From NCBI RefSeq assembly GCF_001610955.1, contig NZ_CP014335.1:847001-911000 (forward strand): a stretch of DNA of 64,000 nt. Direction: 5' to 3'. The notes beneath the pieces are model-generated. The model did no database searches. It worked only from the letters and a program-made list of their open reading frames with translations, and had not been told where the DNA came from. The number at the start of each line of letters is the position of its first letter. Within the stretch, counting starts at the first letter, position 1. This stretch comes from Geobacillus thermoleovorans (lineage in GTDB: Bacteria; Bacillota; Bacilli; Bacillales; Anoxybacillaceae). Both the position numbers and the translations under genes were made by a program. Shown piece by piece: positions 17,273 to 24,589 of the stretch.

Positions 17273-18313
17273 ATGACGATCGGCTTAGTCAAACGACCGA
17301 TTATGGATCCGGAGGCGCCGAACCGTTCGACGGGCATCATCAACGGCCGCTGCTCGAATGTGTTGAACTGGGACGATATTGCCTACCCATGGGCGTATGC
17401 GAAATATAAGCGAATGCTCGCCAACTTTTGGACGCCGTTTGAAATCAATATGGCGCAAGATGTGAAGCAGTTTCCGCAGCTGACCGACCGCGAGCAGGAT
17501 GCGTTTTTGAAAATCATTGGACTCTTGGCGCTGCTTGACAGCATCCAAACCGACTACGCCGGACGTGTCGCTGATTACATTACGGACCCGAGCATCAATG
17601 CGCTCATGATCATGCTCGCCCAGCAGGAAGTCATTCACAACCATTCCTATTCGTACGTGCTCTCGAGCCTTGTGCCGAAAGCGAAGCAAGATGAAGTATT
17701 CGACTTTTGGCGGAACGAACCGACGCTGCGCAAGCGGAACGATTTTGTGACGAACGGCTACAAGGCGTTTGCGGAAGAGCCGAATGTGGAAAACTTGTTG
17801 CGCTCCATCGTTTTTGACGTCATTTTAGAAGGACTGTTTTTCTACTCAGGGTTTGCGTTCTTCTACAACCTTGCGCGCCAGCAAAAAATGGTGGCGACGA
17901 GCACGATGATCAATTACATCAACCGCGACGAGCACATTCATGTTGATTTGTTTGCGAAAATTTTCAAAGAAGTGTTGAACGAATACCCGGAGTATCGGAC
18001 GCCGGAGCTTTCCGATTTTGTCCGTGAAACGTTTACGAAAGCGGCTGAGCTGGAAATCGAATGGGCCGGGGAAATCATCGGGAATGACATCGATGGCATC
18101 GACTTGGCTGATTTGGAAGCGTACATTAAGTTTTACGCCAACGTCCGCGCTCATCAGCTCGGTTTTGACCGCCCGTTTGACGGCTATCGGACGAACCCGC
18201 TCCGCTGGATTAAAGCGTATGAAGAAGTTGACCTCGGCAAATCAGACTTCTTCGAGCAAAAACCGCGCCAATATACGAAAGTGCAAGTGGACAACGGATT
18301 TGATGAGTTATAA
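17273..18313 (+). CDS. nrdB: Ribonucleoside-diphosphate reductase beta (radical) subunit
   Basis: 346 residues. Metal-ligand motifs match class I R2: LLDSIQ, QQEVIHNHSYSY, ILEGLFFYSGF and NRDEHIHVDLF. The residue four after the second ligand histidine is Tyr, so a tyrosyl radical is expected rather than the Tyr-less class Ic arrangement. Start ATG 17273 follows GAAAGGAAGG; the frame runs upstream into nrdA but those codons are nrdA shadow. Operon with nrdA (110-bp gap), closed by a terminator. Confidence 0.93.
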   Translation: MTIGLVKRPIMDPEAPNRSTGIINGRCSNVLNWDDIAYPWAYAKYKRMLANFWTPFEINMAQDVKQFPQLTDREQDAFLKIIGLLALLDSIQTDYAGRVADYITDPSINALMIMLAQQEVIHNHSYSYVLSSLVPKAKQDEVFDFWRNEPTLRKRNDFVTNGYKAFAEEPNVENLLRSIVFDVILEGLFFYSGFAFFYNLARQQKMVATSTMINYINRDEHIHVDLFAKIFKEVLNEYPEYRTPELSDFVRETFTKAAELEIEWAGEIIGNDIDGIDLADLEAYIKFYANVRAHQLGFDRPFDGYRTNPLRWIKAYEEVDLGKSDFFEQKPRQYTKVQVDNGFDEL

Positions 18314-18320
18314 ATGAGAG

Positions 18321-18355
18321 AAGCCACGTTTGACAACGGTCAGCGTGGCTTTTTT
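18321..18355 (+). terminator. Terminator of nrdAB
   Basis: AAGCCACG (18321-18328) / CGTGGCTT (18344-18351) running into TTTTTT. Confidence 0.88.
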
Positions 18356-18773
18356 GTCAGGCAAGGCCGTTCGCCTTTTGCTTGACTTGCCGTTTTTTGA
18401 CCTACATTTCGCACCCTGAATAAAAATTCAAAGTAAGCCTGATTTTAACGAATAAAAATTAGTTATTTTACAATATTTGGAAAAACATTTATTTTTATGT
18501 GAATATTGAGATTGTTTTTTGTATATTATGCAAAGGTTGCGAAATATGAGTTTTGAACGAACAGCAGCGGGCGTTTTAGCAGGACAGATGATGCCAAGCA
18601 GTCTTGAAATGTGAGCGAACGATGTATCATTCAATGGGGATGGGACTTGGTGTTGCTGGCGCGCACAGTAGCCCACCTGATTCAAGGGTGAGCTGCTTCC
18701 GTTCAGAGCAGACATGGTTTGTGGCGATATCTCGTTTCCTGTTTACGGGAAATGACGACATTAAAGCAACTGT
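18356..18773. other. Long non-coding segment, A+T-rich then structured
   Basis: No gene of normal length is supported. 18410-18535 is very A+T-rich; 18546-18614 could encode only a 22-residue peptide. On the minus strand at 18671-18720 two adjacent stems form (CTGCT/AGCAG and a GGGTGAGC/GCCCACC-type stem), and the first shares AACCATGTC and CGGAAGCAGC with the Ffh-binding domain of Bacillus SRP RNA. The resemblance is partial (the AGGUC element is absent). Confidence 0.35.
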
Positions 18774-19310
18774 TCAAATGATATCTCCGAGCCACTTTTG
18801 GGCGTGCTGACGGCTGACGAGTTCGTCGAGCTGGCGGATTTTTTTCCATGCTAAGTCGTCGCTGATCGTTCGATAATGGTGGCGGCCGCCGGGCTCCTCG
18901 TCGGCTTCGTCGGCCCATTTGACGATGGCTTGGAGCGGCGTTCGTTTCCATTCTCCGTCTGGAAGGTAGGAATCGGTATGAAGCAAAATCGCCAGGGCAA
19001 TTTCCTTAGCGTTTTGCGGATGTTCGCCCAGGCGGATCAGTAGCTTATGGGCGCGTTCGGCCCCTTTGATGGCGTGGATGTCGTTTTGCCGGTATTGTTC
19101 GTAGTCCCAACGGCCGTTTTTGTACCATGTGTAATGGCCGATATCATGAAGCAGTGCGGCTTTTGTCGCCAAGTCGACGTTCACTCCGTGGCGGAGGGCA
19201 AGGTGGTAGGCATGGTACGCCGCGGTGATGGCATGGGCGAGGCCGGATCGTTTTAAATATTTTTGCGCAATCGGATGGGCAAAGACGTCGGTTAAGGTGA
19301 CCGTTCTCAT
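18774..19310 (-). CDS. HD-domain phosphohydrolase
   Basis: 178 residues. Metal-binding HD signature: LLHDIGHYTW (His55-Asp56), earlier histidines, and a distal HTDSYLPD / KWADEADEE region. Members hydrolyse phosphomonoesters or nucleotides; the substrate is not evident. Start: ATG at 19310 lies eight bases behind GGAGG, while the ATG at 19316 touches it. Located behind the encapsulin-linked ferredoxin on the same strand but separated by a terminator, so a functional link is unproven. Confidence 0.75.
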   Translation of the reverse strand: MRTVTLTDVFAHPIAQKYLKRSGLAHAITAAYHAYHLALRHGVNVDLATKAALLHDIGHYTWYKNGRWDYEQYRQNDIHAIKGAERAHKLLIRLGEHPQNAKEIALAILLHTDSYLPDGEWKRTPLQAIVKWADEADEEPGGRHHYRTISDDLAWKKIRQLDELVSRQHAQKWLGDII

Positions 19311-19407
19311 AGGCATCCCCTCCGTTTTTTGTATTTCTCATCATCATACCATGGCGTAAAGAGTCAGGCAATGAGAGAAAGTAGGTGGGAGCGGTTGCAT
19401 GGGAAAA

Positions 19408-19444
19408 AATAAGCCGATCGTGCTAAAATAGCGCTCGGCTTATT
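19408..19444 (-). terminator. Terminator of the ferredoxin gene
   Basis: AATAAGCCGA (19408-19417) / TCGGCTTATT (19435-19444); on the minus strand the stem begins at the stop codon and ends in TTATTTTTT. Confidence 0.85.
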
Positions 19445-19793
19445 GGATTTGTGTTTGGCAGGCAAGCCGTTTGGCTGGTTGATCCGTTTTTTCGCGCTCG
19501 CGCCGCGTTTTCGGAGCGAGAAGGTGAGCGCCGGCGAGAACGGTGACCATGCAACGGCCACACGTTCCTTTTTTGCATTTGTGATCGAGCAGAACACCTT
19601 GTCCTAGGGCGGCGTCAAGAAGCGAAACGCCGGGGGCTGGCTGCACGGTGAACGTTTTCCCTTTTTGTTCGATTTGAATGACAGACGGCCGCACGGCGGA
19701 CGGCCCATCGGGCTTAGGCGGCGCGGCAGAAATGGAGCGCTCCGATGGCCGGACGGCAGGCTTCAGTGAGCCGACCGTGAATGTTTTACCCAT
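19440..19793 (-). CDS. Encapsulin-targeted [2Fe-2S] ferredoxin
   Basis: 117 residues. The N-terminus MGKTFTVGSLKP carries the TVGSLK encapsulation motif also found at the C-terminus of the IMEF cargo. A Pro/Ala/Ser-rich linker (residues ~13-40) joins it to a plant-type ferredoxin fold with cluster ligands CKKGTCGRC and a distal LAC. Inferred role: enters the shell and passes electrons to mobilise stored iron, as a bacterioferritin-associated ferredoxin does for bacterioferritin. Such a ferredoxin is part of described Firmicute IMEF loci. Start ATG 19793; an ATG at 19805 abuts AAAGGAG and is too close. Divergent from a Fur-boxed gene. Confidence 0.85.
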   Translation of the reverse strand: MGKTFTVGSLKPAVRPSERSISAAPPKPDGPSAVRPSVIQIEQKGKTFTVQPAPGVSLLDAALGQGVLLDHKCKKGTCGRCMVTVLAGAHLLAPKTRREREKTDQPAKRLACQTQIQ

Positions 19794-19830
19794 TTTTTTA
19801 CACATCTCCTTTAAATTACATGGTTAGTTT

Positions 19831-19849
19831 GAAAATGAATCTCATTTAC
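19831..19849. promoter_or_regulatory. Fur-box-like operator between ferredoxin and hypothetical gene
   Basis: GAAAATGAATCTCATTTAC matches 14 of 19 positions of the classical Fur consensus. It lies in the divergent region and overlaps the -35 box of the plus-strand promoter at 19845. Confidence 0.6.
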
Positions 19850-19873
19850 ATCCGAATGAATGATTGGTATCAT
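19845..19873 (+). promoter_or_regulatory. Promoter of the Fur-boxed hypothetical gene
   Basis: TTTACA (19845-19850) - 17 bp - TATCAT (19868-19873), each box one base from consensus, 57 nt before the start codon. Confidence 0.6.
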
Positions 19874-19929
19874 AATAGTAAAAGGAATTGCGAAAACGCC
19901 ATCTTGGCTAGGGACAAGGGGGAGACACC

Positions 19930-20394
19930 ATGGGCATTCCGATGAACGGACTGCGCGATATGAAAGCGATTTTGGCCAACGAGCGAAAAGTCGGCGGCGC
20001 GGTGGAAGCGGCGCTTCTCCGCCTCCGTTCCGGCGAAGAATATCGAAACGTCTGCATCGTTCATATCGATCAACTAGGCGCCCAATACTATTCGGTCGGT
20101 TTTGTGACCGAACAAGGGGAACGGCTCATCGTCAACGTTCATGACATCAGCGTCATCTCTGCGCCTGAACATAAAAAAATTCGTGAGCTGAACAACGCCG
20201 CTTATAAACGGGAAGCCATCAACAACAAGCGGCGCTATTTAAAACGCCTCTTTGAGATTTATGAAGGCAGTTATACCGTTCATTTTTGGCGGGAAGCGAA
20301 AATGATTATCGATGACATCGGTGTTGAGGCGCTCAGCCCCGAATTGTCGCTGCTCGTCTCCAACGTTCAAGGACAAACGGCCCGCACCGCTTAA
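19930..20394 (+). CDS. Conserved-looking hypothetical protein of the encapsulin locus
   Basis: 154 residues; I do not recognise the family. No signal peptide, membrane span, cysteine cluster or targeting motif is visible. The first half looks like an alpha/beta fold (VCIVHIDQLGAQYYSVGFVTEQGERLIVNVHDISVIS), the middle is a basic helix (NNKRRYLKRLFEIYEGSYTVHFW). The ATG at 19930 has AAGGGGGAG upstream. It is transcribed opposite to the ferredoxin and convergently to the encapsulin gene, and its promoter is overlapped by a Fur-like box, so iron control and a part in the nanocompartment system are likely but inferred. Confidence 0.75.
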   Translation: MGIPMNGLRDMKAILANERKVGGAVEAALLRLRSGEEYRNVCIVHIDQLGAQYYSVGFVTEQGERLIVNVHDISVISAPEHKKIRELNNAAYKREAINNKRRYLKRLFEIYEGSYTVHFWREAKMIIDDIGVEALSPELSLLVSNVQGQTARTA

Positions 20395-20412
20395 TGGGAA
20401 AATCAAGAAACC

Positions 20413-20440
20413 GCCCGGCGATCTCCCCTATCGTCCGGGC
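20413..20440. terminator. Bidirectional hairpin between hypothetical and encapsulin genes
   Basis: GCCCGGCGAT (20413-20422) / ATCG-T-CCGGGC (20430-20440). Tails are only weakly T-rich in both directions. Confidence 0.5.
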
Positions 20441-20563
20441 GCGTCTTCGTTAAAGGGAATTTGCTGTGCCTCGTTTTCATGGCGCGGATCGCTGGCCATA
20501 TGCCGTTCTTGCTGTTTGATGGCAAGGGAAGCCCGCGTGCCGCTTCTCCGGATTAGGCGCTGC

Positions 20564-21418
20564 TCATGCTGACTCGTTCGGATCCTCGAGCGTGCAGATG
20601 GCGCTTGGACGTTTGATGCGCGGTACGACGGACTCATAGACGCGGAATAGGTAGTTCATATTTTCTGTGTCTAAAAACGCAGTTTGCATGTCGGCCGCGA
20701 CAGCGAGGTCGATGTTTTGCCGCCCTGTGTCAATGACGACCCCGCGTTTGCCTTTAATGACCGGAGTTTGGTAAATGCCGGCGGTCATCAGCTCGCGGAT
20801 GTGCTCAATTTCAAGCACGTGCGTTCCTTCATGGACGCGGTGGATCAACGCATACAATTCCGGCGACAAGACGAGCGCGTATGGGCCGGTATGGCCGAGC
20901 TGAAGCAGCTTGTTGCGTGCTTCGACGACGTCAGTAAAGGCGTTGCCCGATTTCATCCAATCGCTGCGAATGTGGGCGATTTTTCCTTTGACGTTCATAA
21001 TGCCCGGCACATCAAATTCAGTTGAACCATTGAAAATCAAATCGTCCTCGAGCAGCGCGCACTGCTGGGCGGCGTTGGCGGCGGCGGAAAAGTCGATCGG
21101 GCTGCCGAGCTGTTTCGCCTGTTCAATGTCACGCCAGTACAAAATAAAGTCTTTATACAAAAGCGGGATCGTTAAATGCACGCGGCGCGCCGGCTCGGAA
21201 AGGCTCAGCTCTTTGCCGTGGAAGCTCATGTCCCCCTGTTCCGGGTTCATATAAATATCGTTGGCGACCGACTGGACACCTTCGCCGAGCGGACCGTACA
21301 AATCGATAAATCGGCGGCCGACGAGCTGGCGCCGCGCCGTTTCAATGACCAGTTCGTCAAGCTCGCCCCATTGGCTGCTTGTGAGCGGGGCTTCTGGATA
21401 CAGCTTCGTTTTATCCAT
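20564..21418 (-). CDS. Encapsulin shell protein (family 1, HK97 fold)
   Basis: 284 residues, the length of the Firmicute T=4 encapsulins rather than the ~265 of Thermotoga type. Recognisable features: the N-terminal helix region (APLTSSQWGELDELVIETAR) and RRFIDLYGPLG, the central domain, and the C-terminal YLFRVYESVVPRIKRPSAIC. Many copies assemble into an icosahedral compartment that encloses proteins bearing a targeting peptide. ATG 21418 has AAGGAGAG upstream and lies 15 bp after the cargo gene, so shell and cargo are cotranscribed. Confidence 0.93.
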   Translation of the reverse strand: MDKTKLYPEAPLTSSQWGELDELVIETARRQLVGRRFIDLYGPLGEGVQSVANDIYMNPEQGDMSFHGKELSLSEPARRVHLTIPLLYKDFILYWRDIEQAKQLGSPIDFSAAANAAQQCALLEDDLIFNGSTEFDVPGIMNVKGKIAHIRSDWMKSGNAFTDVVEARNKLLQLGHTGPYALVLSPELYALIHRVHEGTHVLEIEHIRELMTAGIYQTPVIKGKRGVVIDTGRQNIDLAVAADMQTAFLDTENMNYLFRVYESVVPRIKRPSAICTLEDPNESA

Positions 21419-21433
21419 GTTTACTCTCCTTTC

Positions 21434-22027
21434 TTATCCGTGTTTTAAGCTGCCGACTGTCAGCTGCCGTCTTGTTCCGATCGATGGGCGGACAGGCGCC
21501 GGGTCGGAAGGCGGGACGGCGTACTGCGCCAGTTTCAAATGGTCTTTTTGATGCTCTTTTTCGTCAGTCGGCACCGAAGCGGCGAGGGAAACCGGCGCGT
21601 CCAGCGCGCGATTGAGCGTTTCGAGAGCGGCTTTCATCCGCTGGTAGTCCGCAGCGGTCATGTCGCGCAGTGCCGTAATGGGTGGTTCATGTTCCGTCCC
21701 TTTATAGTGGAAGAGGGACAAATCGAGATGCTCCAAAAAGTTGTGCAAGCCGAATTTTTCAAGGCTGATGTCTTGCAACAGGCGCAAAAAGTCGCCGTTT
21801 TCCCGCGATAAGAATGCTTCGTCCGCCAATGCCTCCTCCAACTTTGGAAGCAAGGCGGTCAAACGGTCAAACCGGTGTTCCTCTTCTTCGTAAATATGAT
21901 GCCAATACAGCCGTTCATGGTCGTCCGCGGCCTTTTCAATCGTCGGCTCTAAAATCGCTTGAAACTGGCTGAGCGCCTCTTTCGACCGGCCGAGAATGGC
22001 GCTGACTTCCGCTAACGTGTCGTACAA
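21434..22027 (-). CDS. IMEF cargo protein (iron-mineralising encapsulin-associated Firmicute ferritin-like)
   Basis: About 197 residues, mostly helical, with ferritin-like carboxylate/histidine pairs (ADDHERLYWHH, EEEEHRFDRL). After a Pro-rich linker it ends RRQLTVGSLKHG, the encapsulin targeting peptide. The family oxidises and mineralises Fe(II) inside the shell. Start: the frame is open to 22342, but a TTG at 22027 sits six bases behind AGGAGGG, and a Fur-like box lies just upstream; the resulting length (MYDTLAEVSAIL...) matches the family. Starts at upstream ATGs would put the Fur box inside the gene. Confidence 0.88.
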   Translation of the reverse strand: MYDTLAEVSAILGRSKEALSQFQAILEPTIEKAADDHERLYWHHIYEEEEHRFDRLTALLPKLEEALADEAFLSRENGDFLRLLQDISLEKFGLHNFLEHLDLSLFHYKGTEHEPPITALRDMTAADYQRMKAALETLNRALDAPVSLAASVPTDEKEHQKDHLKLAQYAVPPSDPAPVRPSIGTRRQLTVGSLKHG

Positions 22028-22045
22028 TGGACTCCCTCCTACACT

Positions 22046-22064
22046 ATGATTGATTGTTATCATC
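22046..22064. promoter_or_regulatory. Fur-box-like operator before the IMEF-encapsulin operon
   Basis: ATGATTGATTGTTATCATC; in the opposite orientation 12 of 19 positions match the Fur consensus. It lies immediately upstream of the ribosome binding site used by the TTG start at 22027. Confidence 0.5.
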
Positions 22065-22251
22065 TTTTCCATATTGAAAGAGGCATAAACATCTCGTCTT
22101 CCTTCGAACGTCACCTTTTCTCCTGGTCCGGAATAAAACAGAATAAGGAACATTGCCCACTTGATATGCGACGCGATTCCAGCGATAATGGAAACGATGT
22201 GGAATGAATGCCGCCAAGCGGCACGGAAGAAGTAAAGAAGGTGACAGAACG

Positions 22252-23166
22252 ATGGAACATGCGGAACAGATTTATCAAAGACTCGTAGAGATTTGTGGAG
22301 AAAGAAATGTCCTTCGCGATGAGCCGATGAAAAACCATACATTGGTGCGGATCGGCGGCAAGGCCGATTTTCTCGTCTGGCCGGAGACGTACGAGCAGGT
22401 CATTGAGGTGTTGCGGCTGAAAGAAGAGTACGGCCTGCCGTTTACGCTTCTTGGCAACGGTTCGAACGTCATCATCCGCGATGGCGGGCTGCGCGGCATT
22501 GTCATGCAGCTGAAGCATTTGAACCGCATTTGGCGTGAAGGAAACAACGTGATCGCACAAAGCGGGGCGGATATTAAAGCGGTGTCGCGGTTTGCGTTGG
22601 AACAGCACCTCACCGGGTTGGAGTTTGCCTGCGGCATTCCGGGATCGGTCGGCGGGGCGATTATGATGAACGCCGGAGCGTACGGCGGTGAAGTGAAAGA
22701 TGTGCTTGACCATGTCAAAGTGGCGACGCTCGCCGGTGAGTTGAAAACGCTGAAAAATGAGGAGCTGGAGCTTGGCTATCGAACAAGCTTGATCAGCCGG
22801 ACGCATGATATTGTGCTTGAAGTGGTCTTTGCGCTCCGGCCGGGAGACTATGCGCAAATCAAGGCGAAAATGGATGATTTAACCTTTCAGCGCGAATCGA
22901 AACAACCGCTTGAGTATCCGTCGGTCGGAAGCGTGTTTAAGCGTCCGCCGGGCTATTTTGCCGGCAAGCTCATCCAAGACAGCGGCCTTCAGGGAAAAGG
23001 ATTCGGCGGTGCGGAAGTGTCGACGAAGCATGCAGGATTCATTATTAACAAAAACAATGCGACCGCTGCCGATTACATTGCGACGATCGAAATGGTGCGC
23101 AAAACAGTGAAAGAAAAATTCGGGGTCGATCTGGAGTTGGAAGTCAAAATTATTGGCGAGGAATGA
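22252..23166 (+). CDS. murB: UDP-N-acetylenolpyruvoylglucosamine reductase MurB
   Basis: 304 residues with the FAD-binding LLGNGSNVIIRDGG and GIPGSVGGAIMMNAGAYG motifs and the C-terminal substrate domain (SVFKRPPGYFAGKLIQ, GGAEVSTKHAGFI). Reduces UDP-GlcNAc-enolpyruvate to UDP-MurNAc in peptidoglycan synthesis. Start ATG 22252 has GAAGGTGA upstream; the frame continues 16 codons further without a better site. It is divergent from the IMEF operon and not grouped with other cell-wall genes. Confidence 0.94.
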   Translation: MEHAEQIYQRLVEICGERNVLRDEPMKNHTLVRIGGKADFLVWPETYEQVIEVLRLKEEYGLPFTLLGNGSNVIIRDGGLRGIVMQLKHLNRIWREGNNVIAQSGADIKAVSRFALEQHLTGLEFACGIPGSVGGAIMMNAGAYGGEVKDVLDHVKVATLAGELKTLKNEELELGYRTSLISRTHDIVLEVVFALRPGDYAQIKAKMDDLTFQRESKQPLEYPSVGSVFKRPPGYFAGKLIQDSGLQGKGFGGAEVSTKHAGFIINKNNATAADYIATIEMVRKTVKEKFGVDLELEVKIIGEE

Positions 23167-23276
23167 CAGAGGATCTGAATCCGGTTTGCGGGTTCGGATT
23201 TTTCTCATTTCGACGAGAGGAAAAATGAAACAAACCGCAAATAGGTAAGAAAAGGGGTTATGAATGGGGGAAGAGG

Positions 23277-24215
23277 ATGAACCTTTATTTCATTATCAAT
23301 CCAGCCGCCAAAAACGGCCGGTCCGTGTCCATTTGGAAGCAGCTGCAACCGCTGCTGGATCGGGAAGGAATCGCCTATCAGGCATATTGGACGAGCCGAA
23401 AGGGAGAAGGAAAGGAAATCGCCCGACGAATCGGCGAGGAAAGCGTCGAGCCGACGGTGATTGCGGCGGTCGGGGGCGATGGGACCGTGCATGAAGTGGT
23501 GAACGGAGCGGGTTCGTTTCCGCACGTTGCGATTGGCTGCATCCCCGCCGGAACGGGAAACGACTTTGTCCGCGGTTTCCGTCTTGCCCGAAAACCGAAA
23601 CAGGCGCTCCAACGACTGTTGAGTGACGTTCGATCCGGCAAGGATTTGGCTTTCGATCTCGGCCGTTTTGCCAGCAGCGCCGTGCCCGACGGCGTGTTTG
23701 CCAACAGCATCGGCTGCGGTTTTGACGCCCATATCGCCCGCATGGCCAACCGTTCAAAATGGAAAGGGAGGCTGAATCGTTTTGGACTCGGTTCGTTCAT
23801 TTATGTGTTTTATTTAGTAAGAGAGTTGTTTCGCTATCAACCGGTTGACCTTGATATTTGTGTGGATGGACAGAATTATTCGTTTTTGAAGGCCTGGCTG
23901 GCAACGGTTTCGAATCACCCATACTACGGTGGGGGAATGCGCATCGCTCCGTCCGTCCGGGCCGATGACGGCTTGCTTCATGTGACGGTCGTCGGGCCGA
24001 TGCCGCGTTGGAAAATTCTTGCGCTGTTTTTAACCGTATTTTGGGGCGGGCATGTACGAATGAAAGAAGTTTGCGTGTTCACTGGTCGGAACGTGCGCAT
24101 CCGCCCTGCCGCTCCTGTCCCGATCCACGCGGATGGCGAGGATGCAGGAGAAGGGGAAGTATTTGCTTGGATTGAGCCGGGGCGTTTGCGGGTCATTGGC
24201 GTGAAAACGAGGTGA
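23277..24215 (+). CDS. Diacylglycerol-kinase-family lipid kinase
   Basis: 312 residues. Opens with NPAAKNG and contains the nucleotide-binding GGDGT (66-70) and IPAGTGNDFVRG, both typical of the DAGK_cat domain (DgkB, YtlR and BmrU relatives). Expected to phosphorylate a lipid such as diacylglycerol or sphingosine-like substrate with ATP. The start ATG follows GGGGGAAGAGG. A small membrane-protein gene follows without gap. Confidence 0.85.
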   Translation: MNLYFIINPAAKNGRSVSIWKQLQPLLDREGIAYQAYWTSRKGEGKEIARRIGEESVEPTVIAAVGGDGTVHEVVNGAGSFPHVAIGCIPAGTGNDFVRGFRLARKPKQALQRLLSDVRSGKDLAFDLGRFASSAVPDGVFANSIGCGFDAHIARMANRSKWKGRLNRFGLGSFIYVFYLVRELFRYQPVDLDICVDGQNYSFLKAWLATVSNHPYYGGGMRIAPSVRADDGLLHVTVVGPMPRWKILALFLTVFWGGHVRMKEVCVFTGRNVRIRPAAPVPIHADGEDAGEGEVFAWIEPGRLRVIGVKTR

Positions 24216-24473
24216 GTGATTCACTCGTATACTGCAAGTAGACGTAAGGAGGGCGAGGCATGGGGAAGCACTGTTGGCTTTGCCCTGCGCGATGGATTGC
24301 TGGCGGCAATCAAAGCGCATTTGATTATTCGCTATGGCATCGAGGCGTTTGACCGAGCGATTGTGATTCGCGAAGTGATTAGCTGGGGATTTACGATCCT
24401 CTATGTTTTGGGGTTTATTAGAATTTCGAATATTCTGAATGACGGAAGCAAGAGCAAGGAAGCGAGCGGTTAA
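24216..24473 (+). CDS. Small hypothetical membrane protein
   Basis: 85 residues from a GTG that directly follows the stop of the lipid kinase gene. One strong hydrophobic segment (ISWGFTILYVLGFIRI). A very good ribosome binding site (TAAGGAGGGCGAGG at ~24246) lies inside the frame but the ATG behind it is in another frame that stops after 30 codons, so either a downstream CTG/TTG is used or the sequence carries a frameshift. Function unknown. Confidence 0.45.
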   Translation: MIHSYTASRRKEGEAWGSTVGFALRDGLLAAIKAHLIIRYGIEAFDRAIVIREVISWGFTILYVLGFIRISNILNDGSKSKEASG

Positions 24474-24524
24474 GGCGGAGGTGAAAGAACAATGGAACGA
24501 CGATGTCCATTATTGTCAAGGAGA

Positions 24525-24561
24525 AAGGGCTGTTTCCCGTTCGCTTCGGAAAACAGCCCTT
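24525..24561 (-). terminator. Terminator of the DUF5667-like gene
   Basis: AAGGGCTGTTT (24525-24535) / AAACAGCCCTT (24551-24561); the minus-strand side continues TCTCCTT. Confidence 0.75.
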
Positions 24562-24589
24562 GCTTTAGCAACAGCTTCAAAAACGGAAC

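Noticed and set aside
17273..18313. Class Ic (Mn/Fe, Tyr-less) radical subunit
   Set aside because: The tyrosine four residues after the ligand histidine is present, so a normal tyrosyl-radical enzyme is expected.
18604..18810. 68-codon plus-strand frame after nrdB
   Set aside because: Overlaps the HD-domain gene, no ribosome binding site, unusual composition.
20428..20563. Possible short gene behind the encapsulin gene (minus strand, ending NEDAPGR)
   Set aside because: The frame overlaps the encapsulin end, the only ATG (23 codons) lacks a ribosome binding site and no motif is present.
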